From Microbacterium sp. Root553 (lineage in GTDB: Bacteria; Actinomycetota; Actinomycetes; Actinomycetales; Microbacteriaceae): DNA of 64,000 nucleotides. A model generated the notes under the pieces. It was given only the letters and a program-made list of their open reading frames with translations. It did no database searches and was not told where the DNA came from. The position numbers and the translations under genes are program-made. Location: positions 1-64,000 of the forward strand of contig NZ_LMFY01000003.1 of the NCBI RefSeq assembly GCF_001426995.1, in the 5' to 3' direction. Below are positions 37,888 to 45,711 of the stretch, in pieces; within the stretch, counting starts at the first letter, position 1; each line of letters starts with the position of its first letter.

Positions 37888-38499
37888 CTACTCGGCGGGG
37901 TAGCCGTCGCCCGCCAGCAGTCGCGCGAGATGCGCGGCGTTGCGGGCTGCGGTCGCCGTCGTCTGGGCGACCTTCTCGGGGGTCTCCTCGAGGTCCTTGT
38001 AGTCGACGGTGTGCATGGCCTCGCCGTTCCAGTACACCGACCCCTGCGCCGGCACGGAGTATCCGATGTCGTTCAGGGACTGGAACAGGATGGCGGCGAT
38101 GTGGTGCGCGCCGTCCTCGTTGCCGACGATGCCGGCGATCGCGACCTTGTCGAAGAGGATCGGGCGTCCCGCGTCGTCGGTCTCGCTCAGCTCCGCATCC
38201 AGGCGCTCGAGCACGCGCTGGGCGACGCTGGAGTGCTGTCCCATCCAGGTGGGGGTGAGGAAGACGAGGATGTCGGCGGCGTGGACCTTCTCGCGCAGCT
38301 GCGGCCAGCCGTCGCCCGCACCCATGTCCGCCTCCACTCCGGGGCTGATCGTGTGGTCGACGGCGCGGACGAGCTCGCCCGAGACGCCGTGCTCGCCGAG
38401 GGCCGCGAGAATCTGCTCGCCGAGCAGGTCGCTGCTCGACTCGGCGGGAGAGGGCTTGAGAGTGCAGGAGATGGCCAGTGCTGTCAGTGGAGTGCTCAT
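37888..38499 (-). CDS. Flavodoxin-fold NAD(P)H-dependent oxidoreductase
   Basis: A 203-residue flavodoxin-like protein. The phosphate-binding loop lies in SCTLKPSPAESSSDLL, and FLTPTWMGQHSSVAQRVLERL is a typical middle segment of NADPH-dependent FMN reductase-like proteins. VAGIVGNEDGAHHIAAILFQ binds the flavin edge. The start is the ATG at 38499; a GTG at 38508 is also possible. It converges with the DUF7882-type gene. Physiological role unknown, perhaps quinone or azo reduction. Confidence 0.82.
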   Translation of the reverse strand: MSTPLTALAISCTLKPSPAESSSDLLGEQILAALGEHGVSGELVRAVDHTISPGVEADMGAGDGWPQLREKVHAADILVFLTPTWMGQHSSVAQRVLERLDAELSETDDAGRPILFDKVAIAGIVGNEDGAHHIAAILFQSLNDIGYSVPAQGSVYWNGEAMHTVDYKDLEETPEKVAQTTATAARNAAHLARLLAGDGYPAE

Positions 38500-38605
38500 A
38501 CCCCGCACGAAACCACCATCGTCGCGCCGGGCACAGGGGGTTCCGTGCCCGGGGCGTGTGCGCTAGACGGTATCGTGGAACACGGCCGCTACGACAGGAG
38601 ATCCC

Positions 38606-38809
38606 GTGATCCTCAGCTTCATCTTCTTCATGATCCTCTTCCTCGGAGGCATCTGGCTCATGGGGCTCGCTCAGTCGCTCGAGGACTTCCAGGCGATCGT
38701 GTTCATCGGCGGCCTGCTCATCACCAGCCTGTCGCTGGCGTTCATGATGCGCGCGGGAGGGTCCGCCACCCGCCGCAAGGACAACTGGTCGGGCAACGCC
38801 ACCGAGTAG
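38606..38809 (+). CDS. Small two-helix membrane protein
   Basis: A 67-residue protein with two hydrophobic segments (about 2-21 and 30-49) joined by a short acidic loop (QSLEDFQ), and a basic, polar tail. Translation starts at a GTG with AGGAG 5 bases upstream. No family is recognised. It stands alone between divergent and convergent neighbours. Confidence 0.75.
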   Translation: MILSFIFFMILFLGGIWLMGLAQSLEDFQAIVFIGGLLITSLSLAFMMRAGGSATRRKDNWSGNATE

Positions 38810-38824
38810 TGGGTCGCGGCGCAG

Positions 38825-39427
38825 TCAGCCGCGCTTCGCGAGTCTCGCCTCGAGATTCGCCTTCACCGCCGGCCACTCCGGCTCGATGATCGAGAATTCC
38901 ACGCTGTCGCGCAGCGCGCCGTTGCGGTAGCGGCTCATCGCCCGCATCACGCCGTCCTGCTTCGCGCCCAGACGCTCGATCGCGGCGCGTGACTGGAAGT
39001 TCACCCACTGGGTCGTCAGCCCGACACGGAACACGCCGAGCTCCTCGAACGCGTGCCGCAGCAGCAGCAGCTTGGATTCCGCATTCGTGCCGGTTCCGTG
39101 CGCGGACGGCCGGTTCCATGTGTAGCCGATGTGCAGCCGGGGCGCGTCATCGTCGAGGTCGTAGTACGAGGTGAGCCCCAGCACTCGTCCGTCGGCGTCG
39201 AACGCCGTGAACGGGATCATCCCGCCGCTCTCGATCAGGCCGATGCGGCGCTCGATCTCGGCGGCGAGGCCCTCGGGCGAGGGCACCGAGGTGTACCAGG
39301 CGTTCTTCCACAGATCGCCCTCGAGCAGCGCCTCGAGCAGGCCGTCATGGTGCGACGGCTCGAGTGGACGCAGCTCGACGAGGCGTCCGGTGAGGGTGAC
39401 CGTGGCGGGGGAGGTGCGAAAAGTCAT
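38825..39427 (-). CDS. GNAT acetyltransferase (RimJ/RimL type)
   Basis: A 200-residue N-acetyltransferase. The substrate-side start VELRPLEPSHHDGLLEAL, the LGLTSYYDLD strand and the acetyl-CoA region IGYTWNRPSAHGTGTNAESKLLLLRHAFE match the group acting on protein N termini or small amines. Late motifs NFQSRAAIERLGAKQDG are also typical. The start is the ATG at 39427; 39439 is an alternative. Target unknown. Confidence 0.88.
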   Translation of the reverse strand: MTFRTSPATVTLTGRLVELRPLEPSHHDGLLEALLEGDLWKNAWYTSVPSPEGLAAEIERRIGLIESGGMIPFTAFDADGRVLGLTSYYDLDDDAPRLHIGYTWNRPSAHGTGTNAESKLLLLRHAFEELGVFRVGLTTQWVNFQSRAAIERLGAKQDGVMRAMSRYRNGALRDSVEFSIIEPEWPAVKANLEARLAKRG

Positions 39428-39462
39428 GGGGCCATTCAATCAGCGCCGCGGGTGATGCGCGG

Positions 39463-39903
39463 TCACGCGCTCAGAGCCCGTTCGTCCCACTGCCCGTTGC
39501 CCATCCTCGCGCCGACGTAGGTGGTGTCACCGATTCGCAGGAGGAGGCGCCGATACGCGGCCACGATCTCGACGGTCACTCCCAGCTCGAAGGCCATGCT
39601 CGCCAGGTGCGTGCCGCGCAGCCGCTCGGCCTCGGCATACGCGGGAGCGGTGATGAGCAGCCGAGCCGCCCATTCGTCGGCGCGACGCTCCTGACGCGCG
39701 CGCAGCCCGGCGTCCGCCGTCGGCGTATGCCCGAGCACGGCGTGTGCTAGCTCATGGGCGAGCACGCTGCACGTCGCTCGCGCGGTGAGCCCCGGTGCCA
39801 CGCGGATCGTCGCGGTCGTCGGCTCGTAGCCGCCGTAGGAGCGGCCCGGGCCCTCGACGAAGTGCAGTCCGTTGTCCTCGAGCAGGCGGAGGAGGTTCTC
39901 CAT
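39463..39903 (-). CDS. ImmA/IrrE-family metallopeptidase
   Basis: A 146-residue zinc peptidase. The HEXXH site is H50-E51-L-A-H54 in VLAHELAHAVLGH; the downstream acidic cluster QERRADEWAARLL should give the third ligand. The upstream gene on the same strand encodes an XRE-type regulator, the usual partner and target of ImmA-type proteases, with 26 bases between. A good AGGA site lies just before the ATG. No integrase or phage gene is nearby. Confidence 0.87.
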   Translation of the reverse strand: MENLLRLLEDNGLHFVEGPGRSYGGYEPTTATIRVAPGLTARATCSVLAHELAHAVLGHTPTADAGLRARQERRADEWAARLLITAPAYAEAERLRGTHLASMAFELGVTVEIVAAYRRLLLRIGDTTYVGARMGNGQWDERALSA

Positions 39904-39929
39904 GGGTCCTCCTCGTCGCGGGTCGCGGG

Positions 39930-40316
39930 TCAGTCGTACAGGTCGTCGGTGTCGTCGTCGTGAGTCACGGGGGAGTCGAACGCGACTTCGGAGTCATCTT
40001 CTCGTCGACCGCGGACATCGGTGCGCGGGCGCAGAGGGGTGATCGTGGCACCCCTGCGTGCGGCCTCGGCACGCAGCCGCTCCTCGGCGCGACGGAGGAT
40101 CAGATGGGGCTCGAGGTCGACGGCCGCGCAGACCGCGTAGACGATCGGAACCGGGATCGCGCGCTTGCCGGTGACGTAGTTGTCGAGCGCGCTCCGGGCG
40201 ATGCCGATCTCCCGCGACATCGCGGCGATGCTGCTGCCGGCAGCGGCGATCTCGCCCCGGAGCTGTCGGCCGACTGCTGCGTTGAACTGCTCGCCCGGTG
40301 TCTTCACGTGAGTCAC
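39930..40316 (-). CDS. XRE-family regulator paired with ImmA
   Basis: A regulator of about 128 residues. The HTH lies near GRQLRGEIAAAGSSIAAMSREIGIARSALDNYVTGKR. The rest is polar and acidic, with DDSEVAFDSP and DDDTDDLYD at the end. The start is uncertain: GTG at 40316, GTG at 40307 and ATG at 40349 are all in frame and none has a clear ribosome-binding site, so a leaderless message is possible. It lies upstream of the ImmA-type gene and is likely its cleavage target. Confidence 0.75.
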   Translation of the reverse strand: MTHVKTPGEQFNAAVGRQLRGEIAAAGSSIAAMSREIGIARSALDNYVTGKRAIPVPIVYAVCAAVDLEPHLILRRAEERLRAEAARRGATITPLRPRTDVRGRREDDSEVAFDSPVTHDDDTDDLYD

Positions 40317-40401
40317 GATAGCACTGCGACGAAGCCAGTATGCCGTCATACCGGTGCGGTGCCCGCTTGCCCGGCGTCATGTGCGGCGATAGTGTCTACG
40401 G

Positions 40402-40620
40402 GTGACGACAGATGTGAGACGAATGATCGCATCCAGGGTGAGCGATGAACTGACCGCGTCCGGCAGGACGCCGCAGTGGCTCGCAGAGCAGGCGGGGATC
40501 AGCGCGAAGGCTCTTCGGAGCAAGCTGGCGATGCGGGCCGATTTCACGGTCGTCGACCTCGCCGACATCGCGCATGCGCTGGGCATCCCGGTGAGTGAAC
40601 TCGTGCCACCGGAGCGCTAG
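40402..40620 (+). CDS. Small HTH (XRE-like) protein
   Basis: A 72-residue protein made almost wholly of one helix-turn-helix domain, with WLAEQAGISAKALRSKLAMR as the recognition part and a closing LGIPVSELVPPER. It starts at a GTG without a clear ribosome-binding site; TAGTGT about 6 bases upstream could be a -10 element for a leaderless message. It is divergent from the XRE/ImmA pair, with 85 bases between, as expected of a small regulatory switch. The next gene begins 9 bases after its stop. Confidence 0.75.
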   Translation: MTTDVRRMIASRVSDELTASGRTPQWLAEQAGISAKALRSKLAMRADFTVVDLADIAHALGIPVSELVPPER

Positions 40621-40629
40621 CGTGGGCGT

Positions 40630-41559
40630 ATGAAGACCATCCCCTTCGGATCCGCCACCGCCCCCGCCGTCGTCGCCGGAATGATGCGGATCGACGACAA
40701 GGACGACGCGCACATCCGCGAACTGTACGACAGCGCTCGCACAGCCGGCATCGACTTCTTCGACCACGCCGACATCTACGGGGGCGCGATGCACGTCTGC
40801 GAGGGGCGCTTCGCCGACGCGCTCGGCCTCTCCGCGAGCGAGCGCGACGAGATCGTGCTGCAGACCAAGTGCGGCATCAACCCGGCCGAGGGATCGTTCG
40901 ACTTCTCGTACGAGCACATCATCCGGCAGGTGGAGGGATCGCTCGCGGCGCTGCGCACCGATCGTCTCGATGTGCTGCTCCTGCACCGTCCTGACGCGTT
41001 GGTCGAGCCCGAAGAGGTCGCCAGGGCGTTCGACGAGCTCGAGGCCGCGGGCAAGGTCAGGGCGTTCGGCGTCTCGAATCACACCCCGCGTCAGATCGAC
41101 CTGCTGCGCACGGCGGTGACCCAGCCGCTGATCGCGAATCAGCTGCAGCTCTCGATCACGCACGCGCCGATCATCGCCCAGCCGATCGCTGCGAACATGT
41201 CGGGAGAGGATCAGAGCATCGTCCGCGACGGCGGAGGGATCGTCGAGTACTGCCGCATCAACGGCATCACGATCCAGGCATGGTCGCCGTTCCAGGGCGG
41301 GTTCTTCACGGGCGTGTTCCTCGGCGACCCGAACTACGCGGAGCTGAACGCCGTGATCGATCGTCTCGCCGCGTCGTACCGCGTCGAGCCGATCGCGATC
41401 GCGACGGCCTGGATCACGCGGCACCCCGCGAAGATGCAGGTGGTCCTCGGCACCACGACGCCCGACCGTGTGCGAGATGCCGCCGCCGGCGCCGACATCG
41501 AGCTCACTCGCGCCGAATGGTACGAGCTGTTCCGTGCGGCCGGGCACCTGCTGCCCTAG
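40630..41559 (+). CDS. Aldo/keto reductase
   Basis: A 309-residue TIM-barrel oxidoreductase using NADPH. The catalytic set is D45 and Y50 in FFDHADIYGG, K80 in LQTKCGI and H119 in LLLHRPD. The layout fits the YdhF-type branch. The C-terminal TTTPDRVRDAA segment binds the cofactor. It begins 9 bases after the small HTH gene, so it could be controlled with it. Substrate unknown. Confidence 0.9.
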   Translation: MKTIPFGSATAPAVVAGMMRIDDKDDAHIRELYDSARTAGIDFFDHADIYGGAMHVCEGRFADALGLSASERDEIVLQTKCGINPAEGSFDFSYEHIIRQVEGSLAALRTDRLDVLLLHRPDALVEPEEVARAFDELEAAGKVRAFGVSNHTPRQIDLLRTAVTQPLIANQLQLSITHAPIIAQPIAANMSGEDQSIVRDGGGIVEYCRINGITIQAWSPFQGGFFTGVFLGDPNYAELNAVIDRLAASYRVEPIAIATAWITRHPAKMQVVLGTTTPDRVRDAAAGADIELTRAEWYELFRAAGHLLP

Positions 41560-41597
41560 CCCGAGCGCCGTACGCGCGCGTCGTCTACCCTGAACTC

Positions 41598-41999
41598 ATG
41601 CCGTTCCTGTTCACGATCCTCGTCATCGCCCTGATGGTCGGCGCGCTCGTCGACATCATCAAGCGCGACGACTCGCAGGTCAGGTATCTGCCGAAGATGG
41701 CGTGGATCATCATCGTGATCCTGCTGCCGCTGATCGGGAGCCTGCTGTGGTTCGCGATCGGGCGGGAGTACTCCGAGGCAGGTCTGCGCATCCCCCGGAT
41801 GCGTGCGTCCGCACGGCCGACGAACAGGCGGCCGGATCCGGCTCCGACTCCTTCCATGCCGGTGGACACGCGGAGCACGGAGCAGCAGATCGCGGACCTG
41901 GATCGCGAGATCGAGGAATGGCGCCTGCGGCAGGAGATCGAGAGGCGCCGTCGAGAGGATGGCGACCCCTCGGCAGGATCGGGTTCAGCCCAGATCTAG
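41598..41999 (+). CDS. PLDc_N-domain membrane protein
   Basis: A 133-residue protein. Two membrane helices (about 2-18 and 36-55) carry the PLDc_N pattern, with KMAWIIIVILLPLIGSLLWFAIGR as the second helix and its end. The C-terminal half is soluble, rich in Arg and Pro, then a charged helix (QQIADLDREIEEWRLRQEIE) that may form a coiled coil. Its stop codon overlaps that of the convergent epimerase gene. Confidence 0.82.
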   Translation: MPFLFTILVIALMVGALVDIIKRDDSQVRYLPKMAWIIIVILLPLIGSLLWFAIGREYSEAGLRIPRMRASARPTNRRPDPAPTPSMPVDTRSTEQQIADLDREIEEWRLRQEIERRRREDGDPSAGSGSAQI

Positions 42000-42985
42000 G
42001 CGGCGGGCTGCGCGAGGTCGAACGATTCCCGGACGGCGTCGTCCAGCGACGGGTACGCGAACTCGAAACCCGCGAGCGTGAGCGTCTCGGGGATCACCCA
42101 CCGGCTCTTCAGGATCAGCTCGGTCTCGGTGCGGATGCCGATCGCGCCGAGTTCCAGCATCCAGCGCCGCAGGGGAGGACCGAACCGGACGCCGAGCACG
42201 CGACGAACGGTCGCCATGAACTCGGCGTCGTCCGACGGGTTCGGAGAGGCCGCGTTGACCGGCCCCTCGAGGGAGGGCGTGACCTCAAGGAAGTCGATGA
42301 TGCGTGCGACGTCCTCGACGTGCACCCAGCTGAACCGCTGCTCGCCACGACGCGCGCCGGGGCGGTGCCCGGTGCCGGCCGCCCGCCGCGCGGGGCCGAT
42401 CGGCCAAGGGCCGTCGTGATGTGCTCCGCCCAGGCCGAGGCGGGCGAGGGTCCGGAGCGGACCGAGCACCCCTCCGTGGCCGAGCACGATCGCGCTGCGC
42501 AGTGCGACCCTCCGTGTCTGCGGGAGGTCCTCGGCGAACAGCGCGCGCTCCCAGGCCTTGGCGACCTCGACAGAGAACCCGGCGCCGAGGTCGCCCGACG
42601 ACTCCGTCATCGGACGATCCTCCGCATGGCGGTAGATCGTCGCGGTCGAGGAGTTCACCCACAGCGGCGGCGGATTCGACGCCCTCGCGATGGCGGAGCC
42701 GAGCGACGACGTGGTGTCGAGGCGCGAGCGGAAGATCGCGGCGCGGTTCGCGGGCGTGTAGCGGCAGTTCACGCTCTTGCCCGCGAGACCGATCACGAGG
42801 GAGGAGCCGTCGACGGCGCGGTTGATCGCGTGCTGGTCGCCCCACGCGATGTCGGCGCCCGATCGCGAGATCGTGATCACCTCGCGCCCGGCGGCGCGCA
42901 GGCGGGGGATCAGATAGCTCCCCATGAAGCCCGTGGAGCCGCCGACCACGACGGGCCCGGCGGGCAGCGGAGCGGCATCGGTCAC
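41996..42985 (-). CDS. NAD-dependent epimerase-like protein, TIGR01777 type
   Basis: A 329-residue Rossmann-fold protein. The nucleotide loop is VVGGSTGFMGSYLIPRL; SGADIAWGDQ, GLAGKSVNCRYTP and SWVHVEDVARIIDFL are standard for the TIGR01777 epimerase-like family. The C-terminal DUF1731-type part ends in FAYPSLDDAV. The GTG start overlaps the DUF4166 stop by four bases, so the two proteins are probably partners. Substrate unknown. Confidence 0.9.
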   Translation of the reverse strand: MTDAAPLPAGPVVVGGSTGFMGSYLIPRLRAAGREVITISRSGADIAWGDQHAINRAVDGSSLVIGLAGKSVNCRYTPANRAAIFRSRLDTTSSLGSAIARASNPPPLWVNSSTATIYRHAEDRPMTESSGDLGAGFSVEVAKAWERALFAEDLPQTRRVALRSAIVLGHGGVLGPLRTLARLGLGGAHHDGPWPIGPARRAAGTGHRPGARRGEQRFSWVHVEDVARIIDFLEVTPSLEGPVNAASPNPSDDAEFMATVRRVLGVRFGPPLRRWMLELGAIGIRTETELILKSRWVIPETLTLAGFEFAYPSLDDAVRESFDLAQPAA

Positions 42986-43611
42986 GGAGTCTCGCTCTCG
43001 ATCGTGTAGGTGAAGAAGCCGGTGTACTCGTAGACGCGACCGAGCAGCGGGGCGTCGATCGTCATGTTCACGTGGTGGCGCTCGCGCTCGGCGTCCCAGC
43101 GCTCCACCAGCCGGATCCGCGGGCGGAGGAACCGGGGTGCCGCGAGGCGCAGACGACCGAGGCGCAGTCCGACGCGCCGGATCGTGAGCACGACCGCCTC
43201 GTCGCGCACATCGATGTCGAACGTCGTGACGACGGTCCGATGCGGACCGATCTCGTTGCGCAGGATGCGGTTCGCGCCGAGGACGACGACGTCGGGCATG
43301 ACCCAGGTGCGCCCTGGGAGCTCGAAGTGCCGGACGGCGACGGCCGTGCCGTCGACCGTGCGGTTCTCGATGCGGAAGGGGACGTCGCGCTCCCAGCCCG
43401 CGAACGCGACACCGAGGGCCTCGGCGATGCGGAAGACGGGCCACAGCCAGCGGTGGCGGGAGCCCGCGCTGGTGAACACACCCGTGCCGACTCCGACCTG
43501 ACCGTCGGGGATGGTGCGGAAGTACCACGCCGTCTTCGGATGCAGTTCCGAGATGCGCGCGCCCAGTGCGCGCTCGTACGGCGAGAGGGTGGTCGTGTCC
43601 GCAGCCGTCAT
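42982..43611 (-). CDS. DUF4166 protein
   Basis: A 209-residue protein. After a start with SPYERALGARISELHPKTAWYF it has an all-beta DUF4166-like domain with VGTGVFTSAGSRHRWLWPVF and a long pattern of alternating strands, as in lipid-binding folds. DUF4166 is often fused to epimerase-like proteins; here the two are separate genes with a GTGA overlap. Function unknown. Confidence 0.85.
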   Translation of the reverse strand: MTAADTTTLSPYERALGARISELHPKTAWYFRTIPDGQVGVGTGVFTSAGSRHRWLWPVFRIAEALGVAFAGWERDVPFRIENRTVDGTAVAVRHFELPGRTWVMPDVVVLGANRILRNEIGPHRTVVTTFDIDVRDEAVVLTIRRVGLRLGRLRLAAPRFLRPRIRLVERWDAERERHHVNMTIDAPLLGRVYEYTGFFTYTIESETP

Positions 43612-43620
43612 CGTCTCACC

Positions 43621-44685
43621 TCACGACGAGGAGTCGCGGAGTCTGACCAGACGCTCGTGGCCGGTCTCCTCGAGCTCGGCGATGTCCTCGCGCGACTTCA
43701 CGAAGTCCGAGAAGGAGCGGTACCCCAGGGCCTTCTCGCTGAAGGACGGGTCCATCCGGCGCATGTGCGTCTTCACCGCGGAGCTGTGCAGCCACTCGTC
43801 GGCATCCGTCTTGTCGTGGCCGAGACGCAGCGCGCGCTGCAGCAGCTCGGTCGCCTCGCTCTGCTCGGTGGACTCGCCCGTGTCGACGACCGCGGACTTC
43901 GCCGGGGCTGCGGCCGCGGACTGCGTCTGCGCGGGTGCGGACTGCGTCTGGGCGGGAGCCTGCGTCTGCGCGGGCGCCTGGGCCTGTGCCTTGGCCTTGG
44001 ACGTCTTGGTCTGGGTGCGGGACTTCGCCTTCGCCGCCGGCTCGGGCTCCGTCACCGGCTCCGCGACGGTCTCGACGACCTCGGCGACCGGCGCGGGGGC
44101 GGCGGCGCTCTTGCTCGGGCGCACGACGCCGGGCAGAGAGTCGTACGCCTCGAACTCGTCGCAGGCCGCGGCGAGCGACTTCGCGGTCGACCCGGCCACG
44201 CCCACGCCGATCACGTAGCGGCCCAGTCGCTTGCAGCGCTGGGCGAGGGGGACGTAGTCGCTGTCGCCGGCGACGATCACCACGTGGGTCAGGTCCGGCA
44301 GCCGGAACATGTCTTCGACGGCGTCGACGGCGAGACGGATGTCGGCGCCGTTCTTCGCGTAGGCGGCGGCGGGGAACAGCTGCACGAGGTCGACGGCGCG
44401 GGCGACGAGCTGCGACCGGTACACGGCGTTCACCGGCGACGACCAGTCCGCGTACGCCCGGGTGAGCACCAGGGTGCCGAACGAGGCGGCGTAGTCGATG
44501 ATCGCGCCCACCTCGATCATCGCGCGGGACAGCCGCTCGGTGACATCGGGGTCGGACGGGTTCTCGGTGATCCTCTGGCGGTCCTTGCCGTAGGCGTTCC
44601 GCCCGTGGACACGGTCGTACCAGGAGATGACGATGTTGTCGAAGTCCAGGTAGACGGCGACGCGGGCGTCGGGAGCCTCAGCCAC
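43621..44685 (-). CDS. NYN-domain nuclease with LOTUS domain
   Basis: A 354-residue protein. The N-terminal NYN/PIN-like ribonuclease domain (about 8-180) has D14 and D16 in VYLDFDN, D115 in KNGADIRLAVDA and the GDSDYVPL motif at 140-147. A low-complexity linker (about 190-270) is made of Ala/Gln/Thr/Pro repeats such as AQTQ. A C-terminal OST-HTH/LOTUS domain (about 278-350) includes GYRSFSDFVKSRED. This matches LabA-type NYN proteins. It should act on RNA. A strong GAGGAGG site precedes the GTG start, which overlaps the upstream oxidoreductase gene by 8 bases. Confidence 0.9.
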   Translation of the reverse strand: MAEAPDARVAVYLDFDNIVISWYDRVHGRNAYGKDRQRITENPSDPDVTERLSRAMIEVGAIIDYAASFGTLVLTRAYADWSSPVNAVYRSQLVARAVDLVQLFPAAAYAKNGADIRLAVDAVEDMFRLPDLTHVVIVAGDSDYVPLAQRCKRLGRYVIGVGVAGSTAKSLAAACDEFEAYDSLPGVVRPSKSAAAPAPVAEVVETVAEPVTEPEPAAKAKSRTQTKTSKAKAQAQAPAQTQAPAQTQSAPAQTQSAAAAPAKSAVVDTGESTEQSEATELLQRALRLGHDKTDADEWLHSSAVKTHMRRMDPSFSEKALGYRSFSDFVKSREDIAELEETGHERLVRLRDSSS

Positions 44686-45673
44686 GGTCTGCCTCCTCGC
44701 CGGGGTAGCGCACCCCGATCTGGGAGCGGATCTCGTCGAGGGTGCCCATGATCGCGACACTCTCGGCGATGGGCAGCAGGTCGCCCTCGAGCACGCCGTC
44801 GCGGACGAGGCGCTCCGCGGCGTGGGCCTGGTACTGCATCCCCCGACCCTCGACCTCGGATTCGTACTCCTCGATGACCGTGCCGTCGGGCAGGACGACC
44901 CGGAACGTGGTCGGCACGTACCAGACGCGGTCGATGTCGATGCGCGCCGCCGTGCCCACGACGGTCGCGGCGTTCGCGCCCGCGGCCCTGGACGACGAGA
45001 GCGTGGTGGAGATCGCTCCGCCCGCGTGCGTCATGACGGTGGCGACCTCGGCGTCGGCGCCCGTCTCGATGAGACGGCCGACGGCACGGATGTCGGTCGG
45101 GGCACCCAGGATGTCCCACACGAAGGAGATCGGGTAGATGCCGAGGTCGAGCAGTGCGCCGCCGCCGAGCTCGAGCGCGTTGAGACGGTGTGCGGGATCG
45201 CTCGGCAGCAGCTGCGTGTGGTCGGCGGTCACGGCTCGGATCTCGCCCAGCGTGCCCGCGGCGATGATCTCGCGGATGCGGACCATGTGCGGCAGATAGC
45301 GCGTCCACATCGCCTCCATCACGAGCAGACCCCGCTCGGCGGCGAGCCGCTGCAGGTCTTCCGCCTCGGCATGGTTGAGCGTGAACGGCTTCTCGACGAG
45401 CACGTGCTTTCCCGCCTCGAGTGCGAGCCTCGCGTTCTCGTGGTGCATCGGATGCGGCGTCGAGACATAGATGATGTCGACGTCGGGATCCGCGACGAGA
45501 GCCTCGTACGAGGGGTGCGCCCTGGCGATGTCGAAGCGTGCGGCGAAGGCGTCGGCCGACTCCTGCGACCGAGAGCCGACCGCGACGAGATCGAGCCCCG
45601 CGGTGCGCAGATCGGATGCGAACGCGCCGGCGATGCCGCCGGTCGCGAGGATTCCCCAACGAAGACCAGTCAT
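44678..45673 (-). CDS. Gfo/Idh/MocA-family oxidoreductase
   Basis: A 331-residue NAD(P)-dependent oxidoreductase. The N-terminal Rossmann domain has LRWGILATGGIAGAFA and later VSTPHPMHHENARLALEAGKHVLVEKP, whose EKP lysine is catalytic in the family. The C-terminal alpha/beta domain follows from about residue 130. Such enzymes act on sugars, inositols or trans-dihydrodiols. Substrate is unknown. It runs into the NYN gene with an 8-base overlap. Confidence 0.9.
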   Translation of the reverse strand: MTGLRWGILATGGIAGAFASDLRTAGLDLVAVGSRSQESADAFAARFDIARAHPSYEALVADPDVDIIYVSTPHPMHHENARLALEAGKHVLVEKPFTLNHAEAEDLQRLAAERGLLVMEAMWTRYLPHMVRIREIIAAGTLGEIRAVTADHTQLLPSDPAHRLNALELGGGALLDLGIYPISFVWDILGAPTDIRAVGRLIETGADAEVATVMTHAGGAISTTLSSSRAAGANAATVVGTAARIDIDRVWYVPTTFRVVLPDGTVIEEYESEVEGRGMQYQAHAAERLVRDGVLEGDLLPIAESVAIMGTLDEIRSQIGVRYPGEEADRG

Positions 45674-45711
45674 CCTCTCAGCGTAGGGGGTGCGACCGAC
45701 GCGCGGGGTGT

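Noticed and set aside
39463..40620. Prophage or integrative element
   Set aside because: Only the regulator-protease module is present. There are no integrase, structural, excision or repeat-bounded att features in the flanking 5 kb.
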